Shown here one piece after another: positions 7,660-15,991 of a DNA stretch of 19,284 bases. How positions within the stretch are numbered: position 1 is the stretch's first letter; each line of letters begins with the position of its first letter. The notes below the pieces were generated by a model that saw nothing but the letters and a program-made list of their open reading frames with translations, did no database searches and was not told where the DNA came from. This DNA is from an uncultured Porphyromonas sp. (lineage in GTDB: Bacteria > Bacteroidota > Bacteroidia > Bacteroidales > Porphyromonadaceae): positions 1 through 19,284 of the forward strand of contig URKO01000001.1 in NCBI GenBank assembly GCA_900548415.1, read 5' to 3'. The position numbers and the translations under genes were made by a program.

Positions 7660-7824
7660 TTTCCACGTGGATATTTCAAAATCTCCACGTGGAGAATTTT
7701 TATTTCCCAGGTAGGAAATAAAAAATTCCTCGGAGGAATCAAATGAAACTTCGGAGGAAATGAATGACGCCCACGTGGAAAATAAAAAATATCCACGTGG
7801 AGATTTGAGATTTTCCACGTGGAT
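7660..7824. repeat. Array of eight palindromes at a 22-bp period
   Basis: Palindromes are centred at about 7666.5, 7688.5, 7710.5, 7732, 7753, 7774.5, 7796.5 and 7818.5, that is every 21 to 22 bp. Units 1, 2, 6, 7 and 8 have the core CCACGTGG, with TCTCCACGTGGAGA the longest perfect one. Units 1 and 8 share the identical 16-mer TTTCCACGTGGATATT. Unit 3 is TATTTCC-CAGGTA-GGAAATA, with arms that extend into flanking T and A runs. Unit 4 is ATTCCTC-G-GAGGAAT and unit 5 a half-decayed version with CTTCGGAGG. Between the palindromes the DNA is AT-rich. The array lies between convergent genes. It may be a cooperative protein-binding array, a set of hairpins ending transcription both ways, or a decayed tandem repeat. 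It is not a CRISPR. Confidence 0.9.
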
Positions 7825-7929
7825 ATTCGAGAAAGGAGGGAATCGGACGAATTTCCCCGTAAAGATATGTAAAGCGACAAGAGACGAAAATCTTAGAAAT
7901 CTAGGGCGGACGAAGTTCGAATACGACGA

Positions 7930-9069
7930 CTAGCGACCCGAGCGGATCGGTGCGCTGCCCCAGCAGAGCTGACGCTGAGGATCGTAGATGGTGGCAAACT
8001 GACCAGCTGCGATACCCTGTATCGGCACGCTGCTGACCAGCTGATAGCCCCCCGAGGGGAGTCGCTCGAGGCGACCCGCGGTGAAGTCGGGCGTGTGACG
8101 GATCTTGAAGGTGACCTCCAGCGGACTATCTGACGGCGTCTCCGTCCAAAGCCACGGATCGACCGTTAGCCAGTGCATATCTTCGGTCTCGATGATCGTG
8201 CCGTACTGCGTCTTGGGGTCGTAGCCTCGAGAGGCGTAGAGGACGTTGTGCTCCACATCTTTTGCCACGACATACCACGGACCGCCTGAGAGCCCCAGCC
8301 CTTTGCGCTGCCCGATGGTGTGAAACCAGTAGCCACGATGCTCACCGATCTTCTCGCCGGTCTCATGGTCTATGATGTCGCCCGTCTGAGTGCCTAAGTA
8401 GCTCTCGATGAAGTCGTTGTAGTCAATCTGTCCTAAGAAGCAGATGCCTTGGCTGTCCTTGCGCTGCGCATTGACTAGATGCGCCTCGAGGGCGATGCGA
8501 CGAACTTCCTCTTTGGGCAAATGACCGATGGGAAAGAGGAGACGCTCCATCTGCCGAAAGCCGATCTGCGCCAAGAAGTCGGTCTGATCCTTTACTGGGT
8601 CGGGAGAGGTGCCGAGGAAGGTCAAGCCCTCTGCCGTCTTTCGTATCGTAGCGTAGTGACCCGTGGCAATGTAGTCGTACGAGGAGCCGCACCTCTCCTC
8701 AAAAGCTCCGAACTTGATCAACTTATTGCACATCACATCGGGATTGGGCGTGAGCCCCCGCCGGACCGCATCCATCGTATAGGAGACCACACGATCCCAA
8801 TAGACTTGGTGCAGGTCGATGATCTCTAGGTGCAGGTCGTAGCGACGAGCCAAGAGCGTTACCAGCTCGATGTCTTCCTCAGCGGGACAGTCGAGATAGC
8901 CCCCATCCTCGTCCTGCATGCCGATGCGTATATAGTAAAGGTCTGGGCGAAAGCCCGCCTCGACGAGCAGATGCATCGCCACGCTGCTATCCACGCCTCC
9001 CGAGGCGAGCAGAGCGATGCGACTATCCCGTGGCAGTGCTGTGTAGAGAGTGGTCTCCATACACCTCAA
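7930..9069 (-). CDS. mnmA: tRNA-specific 2-thiouridylase MnmA
   Basis: MnmA thiolates uridine 34 of Lys, Glu and Gln tRNAs in an ATP-dependent reaction. The 379-residue product has the PP-loop SGGVDSS at residues 23-29, the nucleophilic cysteine C114 in [13 protein letters not shown] near 136-140, and the second catalytic cysteine C210 in [21 protein letters not shown] and a C-terminal beta-barrel region complete the family layout. The length is normal. The start may be at 9069 or at a second ATG three codons in (9060). argS ends 21 bases upstream of the first choice, so the gene is probably the last of the YitT-porin-argS-mnmA train. Both catalytic cysteines are present, so an active enzyme is expected. 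Confidence 0.96.
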   Translation of the reverse strand: MRCMETTLYTALPRDSRIALLASGGVDSSVAMHLLVEAGFRPDLYYIRIGMQDEDGGYLDCPAEEDIELVTLLARRYDLHLEIIDLHQVYWDRVVSYTMDAVRRGLTPNPDVMCNKLIKFGAFEERCGSSYDYIATGHYATIRKTAEGLTFLGTSPDPVKDQTDFLAQIGFRQMERLLFPIGHLPKEEVRRIALEAHLVNAQRKDSQGICFLGQIDYNDFIESYLGTQTGDIIDHETGEKIGEHRGYWFHTIGQRKGLGLSGGPWYVVAKDVEHNVLYASRGYDPKTQYGTIIETEDMHWLTVDPWLWTETPSDSPLEVTFKIRHTPDFTAGRLERLPSGGYQLVSSVPIQGIAAGQFATIYDPQRQLCWGSAPIRSGR

Positions 9070-9090
9070 GAGTCAAGCCTTCAAAGCGAA

Positions 9091-10905
9091 CTACATACGC
9101 TCGGGCAACTCGATGCCGAGGAGCCCCATAGCACTATGGATCGTCTCGGCAACGGTCTTGCTGAGCTGCAGGCGCATGCTACGTAGCGCTTCGTCCTCCT
9201 CACGCAGCACAGAGCACTCGTGGTAGAACTGGTTATACCCCTTGACCAAGTCGTAGGTATAGTTGGCAATGCGGGCTGGCGAATAGCTCTCGGCTGCCTC
9301 CTGGACGACTGTCGGATAGTCGAGTAGCTGCTGGACGAGTGCCGTCTCGTACGATGAGAGTGCTAACGCGCCACCCTCGGGGAGCTGATGCTTGTAGCCC
9401 ATCTCGTCAGCCTTCTGCAGGAGTGAGCAGATGCGTGCGTAGGTGTACTGGATGAAAGGACCGGTGTTGCCGTTGAAGTCGATAGACTCCTCGGGGTTGA
9501 ACATCATATTCTTCCTTGGGTCCACCTTGAGGATAAAGTACTTGAGCGCGCCTAGACCGACCATCTCGGCGGTGCGTAGCTCCTCGGCGGTCGGCTCGGC
9601 AGCTAGCGCTACGCCCTTAGCTTGCTGGGCTGTCCGTGCCACCTCTAGGGCGGTGTCGCGCATAGCGTCCATCAGATCGTCTGCATCGACGACCGTACCC
9701 TCGCGACTCTTCATCTTGCCATTAGGTAGCTCGACCATGCCGTAGCTAAAGTGCGTCAAGCTCTTGCCCCACTTATATCCTAAGCGGTCTAAGAGTAGCG
9801 ATAGCACTTGAAAGTGGTACTCCTGCTCGTTGCCCACGACGTAAACCATCTGGTCTATCGGGAAGTCTTGATAGCGGAGCTTGGCGGTGCCGATGTCTTG
9901 GGTGATGTAGACCGAGGTGCCGTCACTGCGTAGGAGGATCTTCTTGTCTAGTCCCTCCGCCTCAAAGTTGGCCCATACGGAGCCATCCTCATGCTGCTCG
10001 AAGAGCCCTTCCTTCAGACCGCGTAAGACCTCTTCGCGGCCTACGAGGTAAGTGTCGCTCTCGTAGTAGATCTTGTCAAAGGAGACGCCCATACGCTTGT
10101 AAGTCTCGTCAAAGCCTTTGTAGACCCACTCATTCATCTTGCGCCATAGCGCACGCACCTCAGGGTCGCCCTGCTCCCACTGACGGAGCATCTGTCGCGC
10201 ATCAGCCATGAGCTGCGACTTAGCCTCGACCTCCTCGTCGCTCCAGTCAGGATGCGCAGCACGTATCTGCGCTAGCTCGGCACGATACTCCTTGTCAAAG
10301 CGCACGTAGTAGTCCCCGATGAGGTGGTCGCCCTTCTTGCCCGAAGACTCAGGCGTCTCGCCATTGCCCCAGCGTAGCCATGCCAACATGGACTTGCAGA
10401 TATGCACGCCGCGGTCGTTGACGATGTTTGTCTTGACCACACGATGACCGCTCGCCTCCAGTATCTGAGCGAGACTGTAGCCGAGTAGGTTGTTGCGCAC
10501 GTGCCCCAGGTGAAGCGGCTTGTTGGTGTTTGGTGAGGAGTACTCGATCATCACGAGCGGCGACTGAGCTGTCGGTGTGATGTGACCGTAGTGTGGAGTC
10601 TCGGCAATCTCTCGTAGGGCTGAGAGCCACGCTGTGTCGGTCAGTGTGAGATTGAGAAAGCCCTTGACCACGCCATAGGACGCTATGAGGTCTGTCTGCT
10701 CCTGGAGCTTGGCACCGATCGTCTCGGCAGTCTCTTGGGGAGACTTGTGCGAAGCTTTGAGGTAGGGGAATACGACGAGCGTCACATGCCCCTCAAACTC
10801 AGGGCGCGTGGCGGTCAGCGTGATCTCATCAGCGGTCGTGTTGAGACCGTAAAGGGTATGTAGTGTCGAGGCGATTGCCTCGCTAAGCTGTCTGTAAAGG
10901 CTCAT
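9091..10905 (-). CDS. argS: Arginyl-tRNA synthetase
   Basis: This class I synthetase charges tRNA-Arg. The 604-residue protein has an N-terminal ArgS additional domain (about residues 1-90), the HIGH motif as HLGH at 132-135 within SPNTNKPLHLGHVRN, and the KMSKS-type loop as GKMKSREG with KMKS at 397-400. A helical anticodon-binding DALR domain forms the C-terminus (about 485-604). The Met-Lys-Ser form of the loop is a variant I recall in Bacteroidota ArgS and need not mean loss of function. The porin-like gene ends 18 bases before its start and mnmA follows after 21 bases. Confidence 0.97.
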   Translation of the reverse strand: MSLYRQLSEAIASTLHTLYGLNTTADEITLTATRPEFEGHVTLVVFPYLKASHKSPQETAETIGAKLQEQTDLIASYGVVKGFLNLTLTDTAWLSALREIAETPHYGHITPTAQSPLVMIEYSSPNTNKPLHLGHVRNNLLGYSLAQILEASGHRVVKTNIVNDRGVHICKSMLAWLRWGNGETPESSGKKGDHLIGDYYVRFDKEYRAELAQIRAAHPDWSDEEVEAKSQLMADARQMLRQWEQGDPEVRALWRKMNEWVYKGFDETYKRMGVSFDKIYYESDTYLVGREEVLRGLKEGLFEQHEDGSVWANFEAEGLDKKILLRSDGTSVYITQDIGTAKLRYQDFPIDQMVYVVGNEQEYHFQVLSLLLDRLGYKWGKSLTHFSYGMVELPNGKMKSREGTVVDADDLMDAMRDTALEVARTAQQAKGVALAAEPTAEELRTAEMVGLGALKYFILKVDPRKNMMFNPEESIDFNGNTGPFIQYTYARICSLLQKADEMGYKHQLPEGGALALSSYETALVQQLLDYPTVVQEAAESYSPARIANYTYDLVKGYNQFYHECSVLREEDEALRSMRLQLSKTVAETIHSAMGLLGIELPERM

Positions 10906-10923
10906 AGTATATCGTATAAGGTG

Positions 10924-11997
10924 TTAGAGTACTTTCATGCGCCAGGTGACCCCCACGTTGATCTGCGTGCGCTGATCATGTAGCACAGCCTGCGGGTTCG
11001 TGTTGGTGCCAAAGGCGTAGTTAGCATGTGCATGCAGACGCACCTCGGGGATGGGTGAGTACTCGACACCGCCACCGAGACAAGCTATCTGCGTGCCATC
11101 GGTGACCCCGTAGTCTGCGTGAAAGCCACTCGTATTCTGATCGTAGCTTCCCTTGAGGTAGAGCTTCGTCTGGTTCGTCGGGTGGAAAGCTAGCTGACCG
11201 TAGATAGAGTAGTCGGCAAAGAGCTTCTTGCCATCCCCGTCTAGTGGCGCACGGTGCATCAAGTCTAGATCGATGAATGTGCGACGGGTCAGCTGAAATC
11301 GGTTGCCCAGCGAGACATAGTTCATAAAGCGTCCAGGCGCATACTCCATAAAGTTGACACTCCACATCGGTACAAACCAGTTGTGGTGCGCCGTCCAGAT
11401 GAGGTTGTAGGCATACATGTCGGCTGGCTGTCCGCTCCTCGCCTCGTAGTCTTTGCGATAAGGACTCTGGATCACCTGCGCATGGAGGTTGTCCTGCCCA
11501 TTGGGCAATGTGTAGCTCACGGTAGCGCCCCACTGATAGGCGGGCATGTGGTAGCAAAACTCTCCCAGCTGGAAGACATCTATCGGTGCTGGCTCAAACT
11601 CCCACCCACCGACGAAGACGATCCACTTGCCGAGTTTGACACTGAGCTGCTCGATCGGGTTGTACTGTAGGTAGAGGAAGTCGATCGACTCGAAGAAGGT
11701 GCGGTCCAGATTGACAGAGCTAAGCCGCTGTCGGTAGAGGTAGCTAAACTTTGGCGAGAGCGTGCCACTGAGTATGACGTTAGCAATATTGCCCTTAAAG
11801 CCTGAACCCGCTTTGTCCGCTTGGCTGCCTAGATAAATGCGCTGATAGTCCCCGCGCGCCTCTAGCGAGAGCGATACCTTCTTGTCATGCGGTGCCTCTA
11901 GCTCAGCATCGGGTGTAGGCTCCTGCGCCATCAGCGAGCCGAGCGAGAGTGATAGTAGGAGTATGATAGCCGCAAGCGACTTCGTAAGAGGTGACAT
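10924..11997 (-). CDS. Outer-membrane porin-like protein (phosphate-selective porin O/P family, probable)
   Basis: The 357-residue product begins with a clear signal peptide, cleaved after about residue 24 in SLMA-QEP. The mature part alternates hydrophobic and polar residues in beta-strand fashion, as in RQRLSSVNLDRTFFESIDFLYLQY, GKWIVFVGGWEFEP and RTQINVGVTWRM, and the last strand ends the protein as in outer-membrane barrels. The GGWEFEPAPIDVF stretch (about 129-141) recalls the OprO/OprP-like porin family seen in Bacteroidota; substrate specificity cannot be read. It starts 23 bases after the YitT-like gene and ends 18 bases before argS, so it is probably in the same transcript. Confidence 0.75.
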   Translation of the reverse strand: MSPLTKSLAAIILLLSLSLGSLMAQEPTPDAELEAPHDKKVSLSLEARGDYQRIYLGSQADKAGSGFKGNIANVILSGTLSPKFSYLYRQRLSSVNLDRTFFESIDFLYLQYNPIEQLSVKLGKWIVFVGGWEFEPAPIDVFQLGEFCYHMPAYQWGATVSYTLPNGQDNLHAQVIQSPYRKDYEARSGQPADMYAYNLIWTAHHNWFVPMWSVNFMEYAPGRFMNYVSLGNRFQLTRRTFIDLDLMHRAPLDGDGKKLFADYSIYGQLAFHPTNQTKLYLKGSYDQNTSGFHADYGVTDGTQIACLGGGVEYSPIPEVRLHAHANYAFGTNTNPQAVLHDQRTQINVGVTWRMKVL

Positions 11998-12020
11998 AGT
12001 TCTAGCTGAATCGGTTAATA

Positions 12021-13025
12021 CTAAAAGGTGCTCTCATCAGGCGTATCCGTCTCGACTGGAAGCTCCTCAAGCTGGCTCTTCTTACGCCATAGTCCGTACA
12101 CCTCGCTGACTGGGTCTGAGGTGATAAAGGGATCCATACGCTCGGCACGCAGATGATCTAGTAGCTTGCCAAACTCATCTCTCGTCAAGATGCACTCCAG
12201 CTGCTTGTGCTCCTCGCCCGAGTAGCCACCCGTCACGGGGTGGATCGTTACGCCACGATTGAGCGTGTGGATCACATAGTCACGAATATGCTCCCAATCC
12301 TTGGAGATGACGTAAACACGTGTCCGCGAGCTCATGCGGGTCATAAAGTAGTCGAGGATCAAGCCATTGAGCCAAGTACCCACCAGACCCATAATCACCA
12401 AGCCCGTAGGACTGGTCAGGAAGGCGGAGCAGCAGATCAGACCTCCAGCGATCGTTACCGACACACCTAGTGGCACATGGAGGAACTTATTGAAGATCTT
12501 TGCCAAGATATCTAGTCCGCCCGTCGAGGCGTTGATGCTAAAGAGGATCGCCTGCGCCGCACTCATCACCAAGATGAAGCAGACCAAGTCAAACCCTGGA
12601 TTAGCCACCATCTGGCCATGCACCTCCTGAGCAAACATCGACCCACTGACAGGATCGATCCACCCCATCAAGTCGACAAACGGCCCTAAGATCAGTGCCG
12701 TGTAGCAAGTCTTAGCACCAAACTCGTTGCCGATCAGGATGAAGGAGAGCAGTAGCAAGATCGCATTGATGAGAAACATATAGGACCCCAGCGACATCAC
12801 TGGTAGCAGTCGCTCCAGCACGATGCCTAGTCCCGTCACCGAGCCGACGATCAGACCACTAGGTGCGAGGAAGTAGTGTACCGCCATGGCACCGATAAAC
12901 ATGGCAACGGTCATCAAGACCAGTTCGTACCAAAACTTACGACTAGTGAGTAGGTCAGCGGCCTGAGCAGGCAGAGCTGCTAGGCGGGCACGAAGTTCAT
13001 CCTTACTGGGGAGCTTGTATTTCAT
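12021..13025 (-). CDS. YitT family membrane protein with DUF2179 domain
   Basis: The 334-residue product has a charged N-terminus of about 30 residues, about five to six membrane segments (residues about 32-55, 58-72, 80-100, 106-122, 145-165, 185-225), and a soluble C-terminal DUF2179 domain (about 232-315) with the stretch VTGGYSG near 264-270. Its precise role is not established; some members have been linked to transport or stress. The conserved-looking SINASTGGLDILAKI (about 163-177) is typical of the family from memory. A TATCTTTG promoter box lies about 80 bases upstream, and the porin, argS and mnmA follow closely, so this is probably the first gene of that train. Confidence 0.88.
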   Translation of the reverse strand: MKYKLPSKDELRARLAALPAQAADLLTSRKFWYELVLMTVAMFIGAMAVHYFLAPSGLIVGSVTGLGIVLERLLPVMSLGSYMFLINAILLLLSFILIGNEFGAKTCYTALILGPFVDLMGWIDPVSGSMFAQEVHGQMVANPGFDLVCFILVMSAAQAILFSINASTGGLDILAKIFNKFLHVPLGVSVTIAGGLICCSAFLTSPTGLVIMGLVGTWLNGLILDYFMTRMSSRTRVYVISKDWEHIRDYVIHTLNRGVTIHPVTGGYSGEEHKQLECILTRDEFGKLLDHLRAERMDPFITSDPVSEVYGLWRKKSQLEELPVETDTPDESTF

Positions 13026-13105
13026 TAGAAGCGTATTACTGTAGTGAGAGGTCCATCGCGAGGCTACTACGCTCTAGGCGACGCTCTCCGATAGGTATCT
13101 GAGTG

Positions 13106-13113
13106 CAAAGATA
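13106..13113 (-). promoter_or_regulatory. Predicted -7 box (TATCTTTG) for the YitT-porin-argS-mnmA train
   Basis: On the minus strand TATCTTTG fits the Bacteroidota TAnnTTTG box exactly. A clear TTG at the -33 position is not seen. The box lies within a perfect 6-bp inverted repeat, GTATCT (13095-13100) and AGATAC (13109-13114), which may be an operator or chance. The leader to the ATG at 13025 would be about 70 to 75 bases. The rest of the 239-base spacer (13026-13264) shows no gene. Confidence 0.5.
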
Positions 13114-13219
13114 CAAAATAGCACATACCCACCAGCTAAATCGGACTTCTTCAGAGCTGATAGAGGGTGCTAGCTAGGCTAATGATTGATCTTCGCGTGG
13201 ATGTCGACCTAGGTGCCGC

Positions 13220-13239
13220 AAACCGTTACTCGTCTCCTC
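13220..13239. repeat. Divergent copy of the intergenic repeat at 4849
   Basis: AAACCGTTACTCGTCTCCTC matches 4849-4868 at 17 of 20 bases. It lies just after the 3' end of the EEP-family gene. Together with GCGAGT at 13244-13249 it can form a weak stem (ACTCG and CGAGT), which might contribute to termination, but no T-run follows. Confidence 0.4.
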
Positions 13240-13264
13240 GGGGGCGAGTTGCGAAATGGACGGA

Positions 13265-14458
13265 CTACTTGAGCTTGAAGTAGCAGATGATCGGCTTGTG
13301 GTCAGAGATCTGAGCCGTGCGGTCTACGTAAGCGGCTCGTGCCTCTATCTGGTCACTGTAGAGCATGTGATCGATCCGTACGCCGATGAGCGACTTAAAG
13401 TAGTAGCTGTAGTTGGTCCCTCGCCCTGTCGTGGCGATCGCATCGTGCAGTCCCGTCGAGAGGCGATGATGCGTGTAGGAGATCGGCGTGTCGTTAAAGT
13501 CGCCACAGATCAGCACGTAGGGCGACTCCTGATAGTTGACATCCTGATAGATCTGCTCGACCTGCTTAGCACGACGCTTGAAGGCTGGTGAAAAGCGTAC
13601 GCCGAGGGCTTGGGTGAAGCCCTTGGGGTTGACTTCCTGCGCTAGCTGGAAGTAGTGTGCCTGCTCCTCTTTTGTAAAGCCAAAGGACTCTAGGTGTAGG
13701 TTGTACAGTACGAGCTTTTTCTCCCCAACAAGGATCGTAAAGACCGCTCCTCCGTTAAAGTCAGAGTGCAGATCTATGGGACGTGTCGATAGGATGGGAT
13801 ACTTGGAGAGTACGATGAGGCGGCTGCCGTGATCCTTGACCGCATAGGCTGAGCTATAGTAGGGGTACGCCTTGAGGATGCGCTGCAATCTCCGCTCAGA
13901 CATGTACTTCGACTTGTTGGAGCTGAGCCATGCCTCTTGCAGGCAGATGATGTCGGCATCGCTCTCGGCAAGATACTCCGTGGTGGGGTGGTAGTCGTGT
14001 GGGCCTAGCTTGGCAAACTGAAAGGCGTTGGCATTGAGACTCACCACTTTGATCCAGTTTTCCCGATCGATCGGGGGCGTCTGGCGTAGTCGTAGAGGGG
14101 CGTACAGCAGGAGCGTGGGGAGGGAGATGAGGAGCATCACCGTATTGATTACGGCGCGACTCCAAGCGCGGATGATAAACCAATAGATCGCCTGCAGCAC
14201 GACCAGCGCAAAGAGCAGAGGAAAAAGCAATCCCAGATAAGCCGAGAGGATAATGGTCGTCGGTGAAATGTAGCGACTCAGCAAGGCGCCCGCGAAGAGC
14301 AACAAGAGGAGCAAATTACCAAAGGAGACGAAGGTGTGCCAGAAGCCACGGATCATACCCCAGAGGGTACGTCTCTTGGCGGGCTGCTGGCTCTCCTGGC
14401 TCTTTGGGCTAGGAGCTACTGGAGGTTTCGTGGTGCTATCCATAGGTTGAGATTGCAT
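13265..14458 (-). CDS. Membrane-anchored endonuclease/exonuclease/phosphatase family protein
   Basis: The 397-residue product has a polar N-terminus, three hydrophobic segments (about residues 42-60, 65-97 and 100-122), and a C-terminal EEP domain (about 135-397). Motifs expected for metal-dependent phosphodiester hydrolysis are visible: LNANAF (N142/N144), CLQEAW (E175), NLHLES (H255), GDFND (D320, N322), RIDHMLY (D363, H364) and SDHKP (D386, H387). The substrate could be nucleic acid, phosphoinositide-like lipid or another phosphodiester; the sequence does not decide. With the hydrophobic segments the domain probably lies at the membrane. The start at 14458 lies two bases after the upstream rhomboid stop, showing tight coupling; a second ATG at 14443 is possible. 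Confidence 0.88.
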   Translation of the reverse strand: MQSQPMDSTTKPPVAPSPKSQESQQPAKRRTLWGMIRGFWHTFVSFGNLLLLLLFAGALLSRYISPTTIILSAYLGLLFPLLFALVVLQAIYWFIIRAWSRAVINTVMLLISLPTLLLYAPLRLRQTPPIDRENWIKVVSLNANAFQFAKLGPHDYHPTTEYLAESDADIICLQEAWLSSNKSKYMSERRLQRILKAYPYYSSAYAVKDHGSRLIVLSKYPILSTRPIDLHSDFNGGAVFTILVGEKKLVLYNLHLESFGFTKEEQAHYFQLAQEVNPKGFTQALGVRFSPAFKRRAKQVEQIYQDVNYQESPYVLICGDFNDTPISYTHHRLSTGLHDAIATTGRGTNYSYYFKSLIGVRIDHMLYSDQIEARAAYVDRTAQISDHKPIICYFKLK

Positions 14459-14460
14459 GA

Positions 14461-15264
14461 TTAGTTCTGGTCTGACTGGTCAAGCCACTGATTGTTGTGC
14501 TCGATGAGCTGCTCCCGCTCTTCGTCAGATAGGCTCTGGTAGCCAGATTGCTGTACCTTGTCTAGGAGCTGGCGGTAGCGAGCTGCCTGAGCATCTTGTA
14601 GGGTCTCTTGCTGCCGTGCAGTGCGCTGTCGCCGACGCTGGTACAGTCCTAAGCCACAGCCCCACAGGATGCCAGCGAGGTGAGCGATCAGCCCGCCTAC
14701 GTTGTACCCGCCATAGGCGAGGAGTAGTAGGAGGAAGACGAAGAGCCCTACTTGCCACACACGGAGCGATCCGATCAAGGGTAAGGGCATCTCTTCGCGA
14801 GGAGCTGAGCCGATCATATAGCCTACGAGTGCTATGACCGATGCGGAGGCACCCACGAGCGGTAGCCCCAGTAGGAGTACCCCGCTGCTACGTAGCAATG
14901 TGGTGAAAAGCACGAAGGCGCCTCCACCTACGATCGCTCCCCCGAGATAGCTCCAGACGAACTGTCGCCATCCGCTGAGGCGCAGCAGCATCTCGCCAAA
15001 GAGCCACAGCAAGAGCAGGTTGAGCAGGAGGTGCAGACTACTATTGTGCAGGAGCGTGTAGGTGACAATCGTCCAGGGGCGACGCCACAGAGCATCAGGC
15101 GAGCAGGAGAGGTAGAGCTGATCCACGACACTGCGCGTCCACTGCGTGGGTAGCGGAGCCGGTAGCTGACGAACGATAAAGTCCGCCAGCCAGAAGGCTA
15201 CCAGCAGGAGCGTGATGCCCCACAGAACTTGCCGATTAGGATCTATACGACTCGCCAAACGCAT
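14461..15264 (-). CDS. Rhomboid family intramembrane serine protease (second copy)
   Basis: Rhomboids cleave membrane proteins within or near the bilayer. From the chosen start the product has 267 residues. It shows H78-x3-N82 in LHLLLN, the catalytic serine S140 in GASAS, and the catalytic histidine H195 in IAHLAG, so it should be active. The C-terminal tail (about 228-258, RYRQLLDKVQQSGYQSLSDEE) resembles the small soluble domain (DUF6576-like) attached to many Bacteroidota rhomboids. An upstream start at 15312 would add 16 Cys/Tyr-rich residues unlike the family, so the ATG at 15264 is preferred. It overlaps the first rhomboid gene by 29 bases and ends two bases before the EEP gene. Confidence 0.92.
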   Translation of the reverse strand: MRLASRIDPNRQVLWGITLLLVAFWLADFIVRQLPAPLPTQWTRSVVDQLYLSCSPDALWRRPWTIVTYTLLHNSSLHLLLNLLLLWLFGEMLLRLSGWRQFVWSYLGGAIVGGGAFVLFTTLLRSSGVLLLGLPLVGASASVIALVGYMIGSAPREEMPLPLIGSLRVWQVGLFVFLLLLLAYGGYNVGGLIAHLAGILWGCGLGLYQRRRQRTARQQETLQDAQAARYRQLLDKVQQSGYQSLSDEEREQLIEHNNQWLDQSDQN

Positions 15265-15955
15265 TGTACAGCTTGCCTTGCTTGCGCCACAATAGTATGA
15301 GTAGCAGACCACCTAGCATGCCCCCCAGATGGGCAAAGTGTGCCACGTCGCTCTGTAGATTTGCCACGCCGAGAAGGAGTTCGATCACTCCGTAGCCGAT
15401 GACAAAGTACTTAGCTCTGATTGGTATGGGGATAAAGAAGAGATAGATCGCTGCATTGGGGTAGAGCCAGCCGAAGGCGAGGAGCAGCCCAAAGACAGCT
15501 CCCGAAGCACCTATCGTCAGGAGCTGATTGATAAAGAACCTCGTAGCCATGCGGGTGCCATCGGGGAAGGCGATCACCTCATAGCCCGCCACCTCTCGAA
15601 CGGTCGTCAAGCCCCAGACGAGCTCCTGCGAGAGCGCTGCGGTCAGTCCGCAGACCAGGTAGAAGAGCAGGTACCGCTTAGCACCCCAAGTGCGCTCGAT
15701 GGTCGTGCCAAACATAAAGAGCGCAAACATATTGAAGAAGAGGTGCGTGAAGCTCCCGTGAAGGAACATATAGGTCAGTGGCTGCCAGATGTGAAAGTCC
15801 TGAGCCGTCACATAGTGCAGCCCGAGGAGTCCCGTCAGATCAATGCCCACTCGGGGCAGTACTTGCTGAGCAATGTAGCAAATTGTGTTGATGATGAGCA
15901 GGTTGAGTGTCACGGGCGGAATCTGTATCCGAGGTGATGTATCGAATGAGTGCAT
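15236..15955 (-). CDS. Rhomboid family intramembrane serine protease (first copy)
   Basis: The 239-residue polytopic protein has the rhomboid layout: WQPLTYMFLHGSFTHLFFNM with H71-x3-N75, ERTWGAKRYLLFYLVCG, the catalytic GASG with S151, and HFAHLGG with H209. No clear soluble extra domain is present, unlike the second copy. It starts 36 bases after the lptD stop and overlaps the second rhomboid gene by 29 bases. Both copies keep the Ser-His dyad but share little sequence outside the motifs, so they are not a recent duplication. Substrates are unknown. Confidence 0.95.
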   Translation of the reverse strand: MHSFDTSPRIQIPPVTLNLLIINTICYIAQQVLPRVGIDLTGLLGLHYVTAQDFHIWQPLTYMFLHGSFTHLFFNMFALFMFGTTIERTWGAKRYLLFYLVCGLTAALSQELVWGLTTVREVAGYEVIAFPDGTRMATRFFINQLLTIGASGAVFGLLLAFGWLYPNAAIYLFFIPIPIRAKYFVIGYGVIELLLGVANLQSDVAHFAHLGGMLGGLLLILLWRKQGKLYNAFGESYRS

Positions 15956-15991
15956 AGGCGTTGTGTTCTGATCGTTGCGTTGTGTAGGGAG

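Larger units (their letters stand above)
7419..7929. other. Gene-free gap between convergent genes, rich in repeats
   Basis: No credible gene lies here. From left to right it holds a 15-base motif resembling an IS5-family end, a miniature ISAs1-related element, a small hairpin, the 22-bp-period palindrome array, and about 100 AT-leaning bases (7833-7929) in which nothing is recognised. The genes on both sides (DUF2851 on +, mnmA on -) read into it, so transcripts from both directions should end here. Confidence 0.8.

Noticed and set aside
7660..7824. CRISPR array
   Set aside because: The repeats are short palindromes every 22 bp, with no 30-base unique spacers, no constant repeat and no cas genes.
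7623..7880. 85- and 62-codon open frames on the minus strand across the palindrome array
   Set aside because: Their repeated peptides (STWK, LHVD, FPRG) are simply the three frames of a 22-bp repeat, which is not a multiple of three. There is no promoter, domain or other coding sign.
8479..9186. Two plus-strand open frames of 116 and 118 codons opposite mnmA and the argS end
   Set aside because: They are antisense shadows of strongly recognised genes and carry no family motif.
15265..15312. Upstream start for the second rhomboid
   Set aside because: It would add a Cys/Tyr-rich leader unlike rhomboids and lengthen the overlap with the first copy to 77 bases; the ATG at 15264 gives a normal N-terminus.
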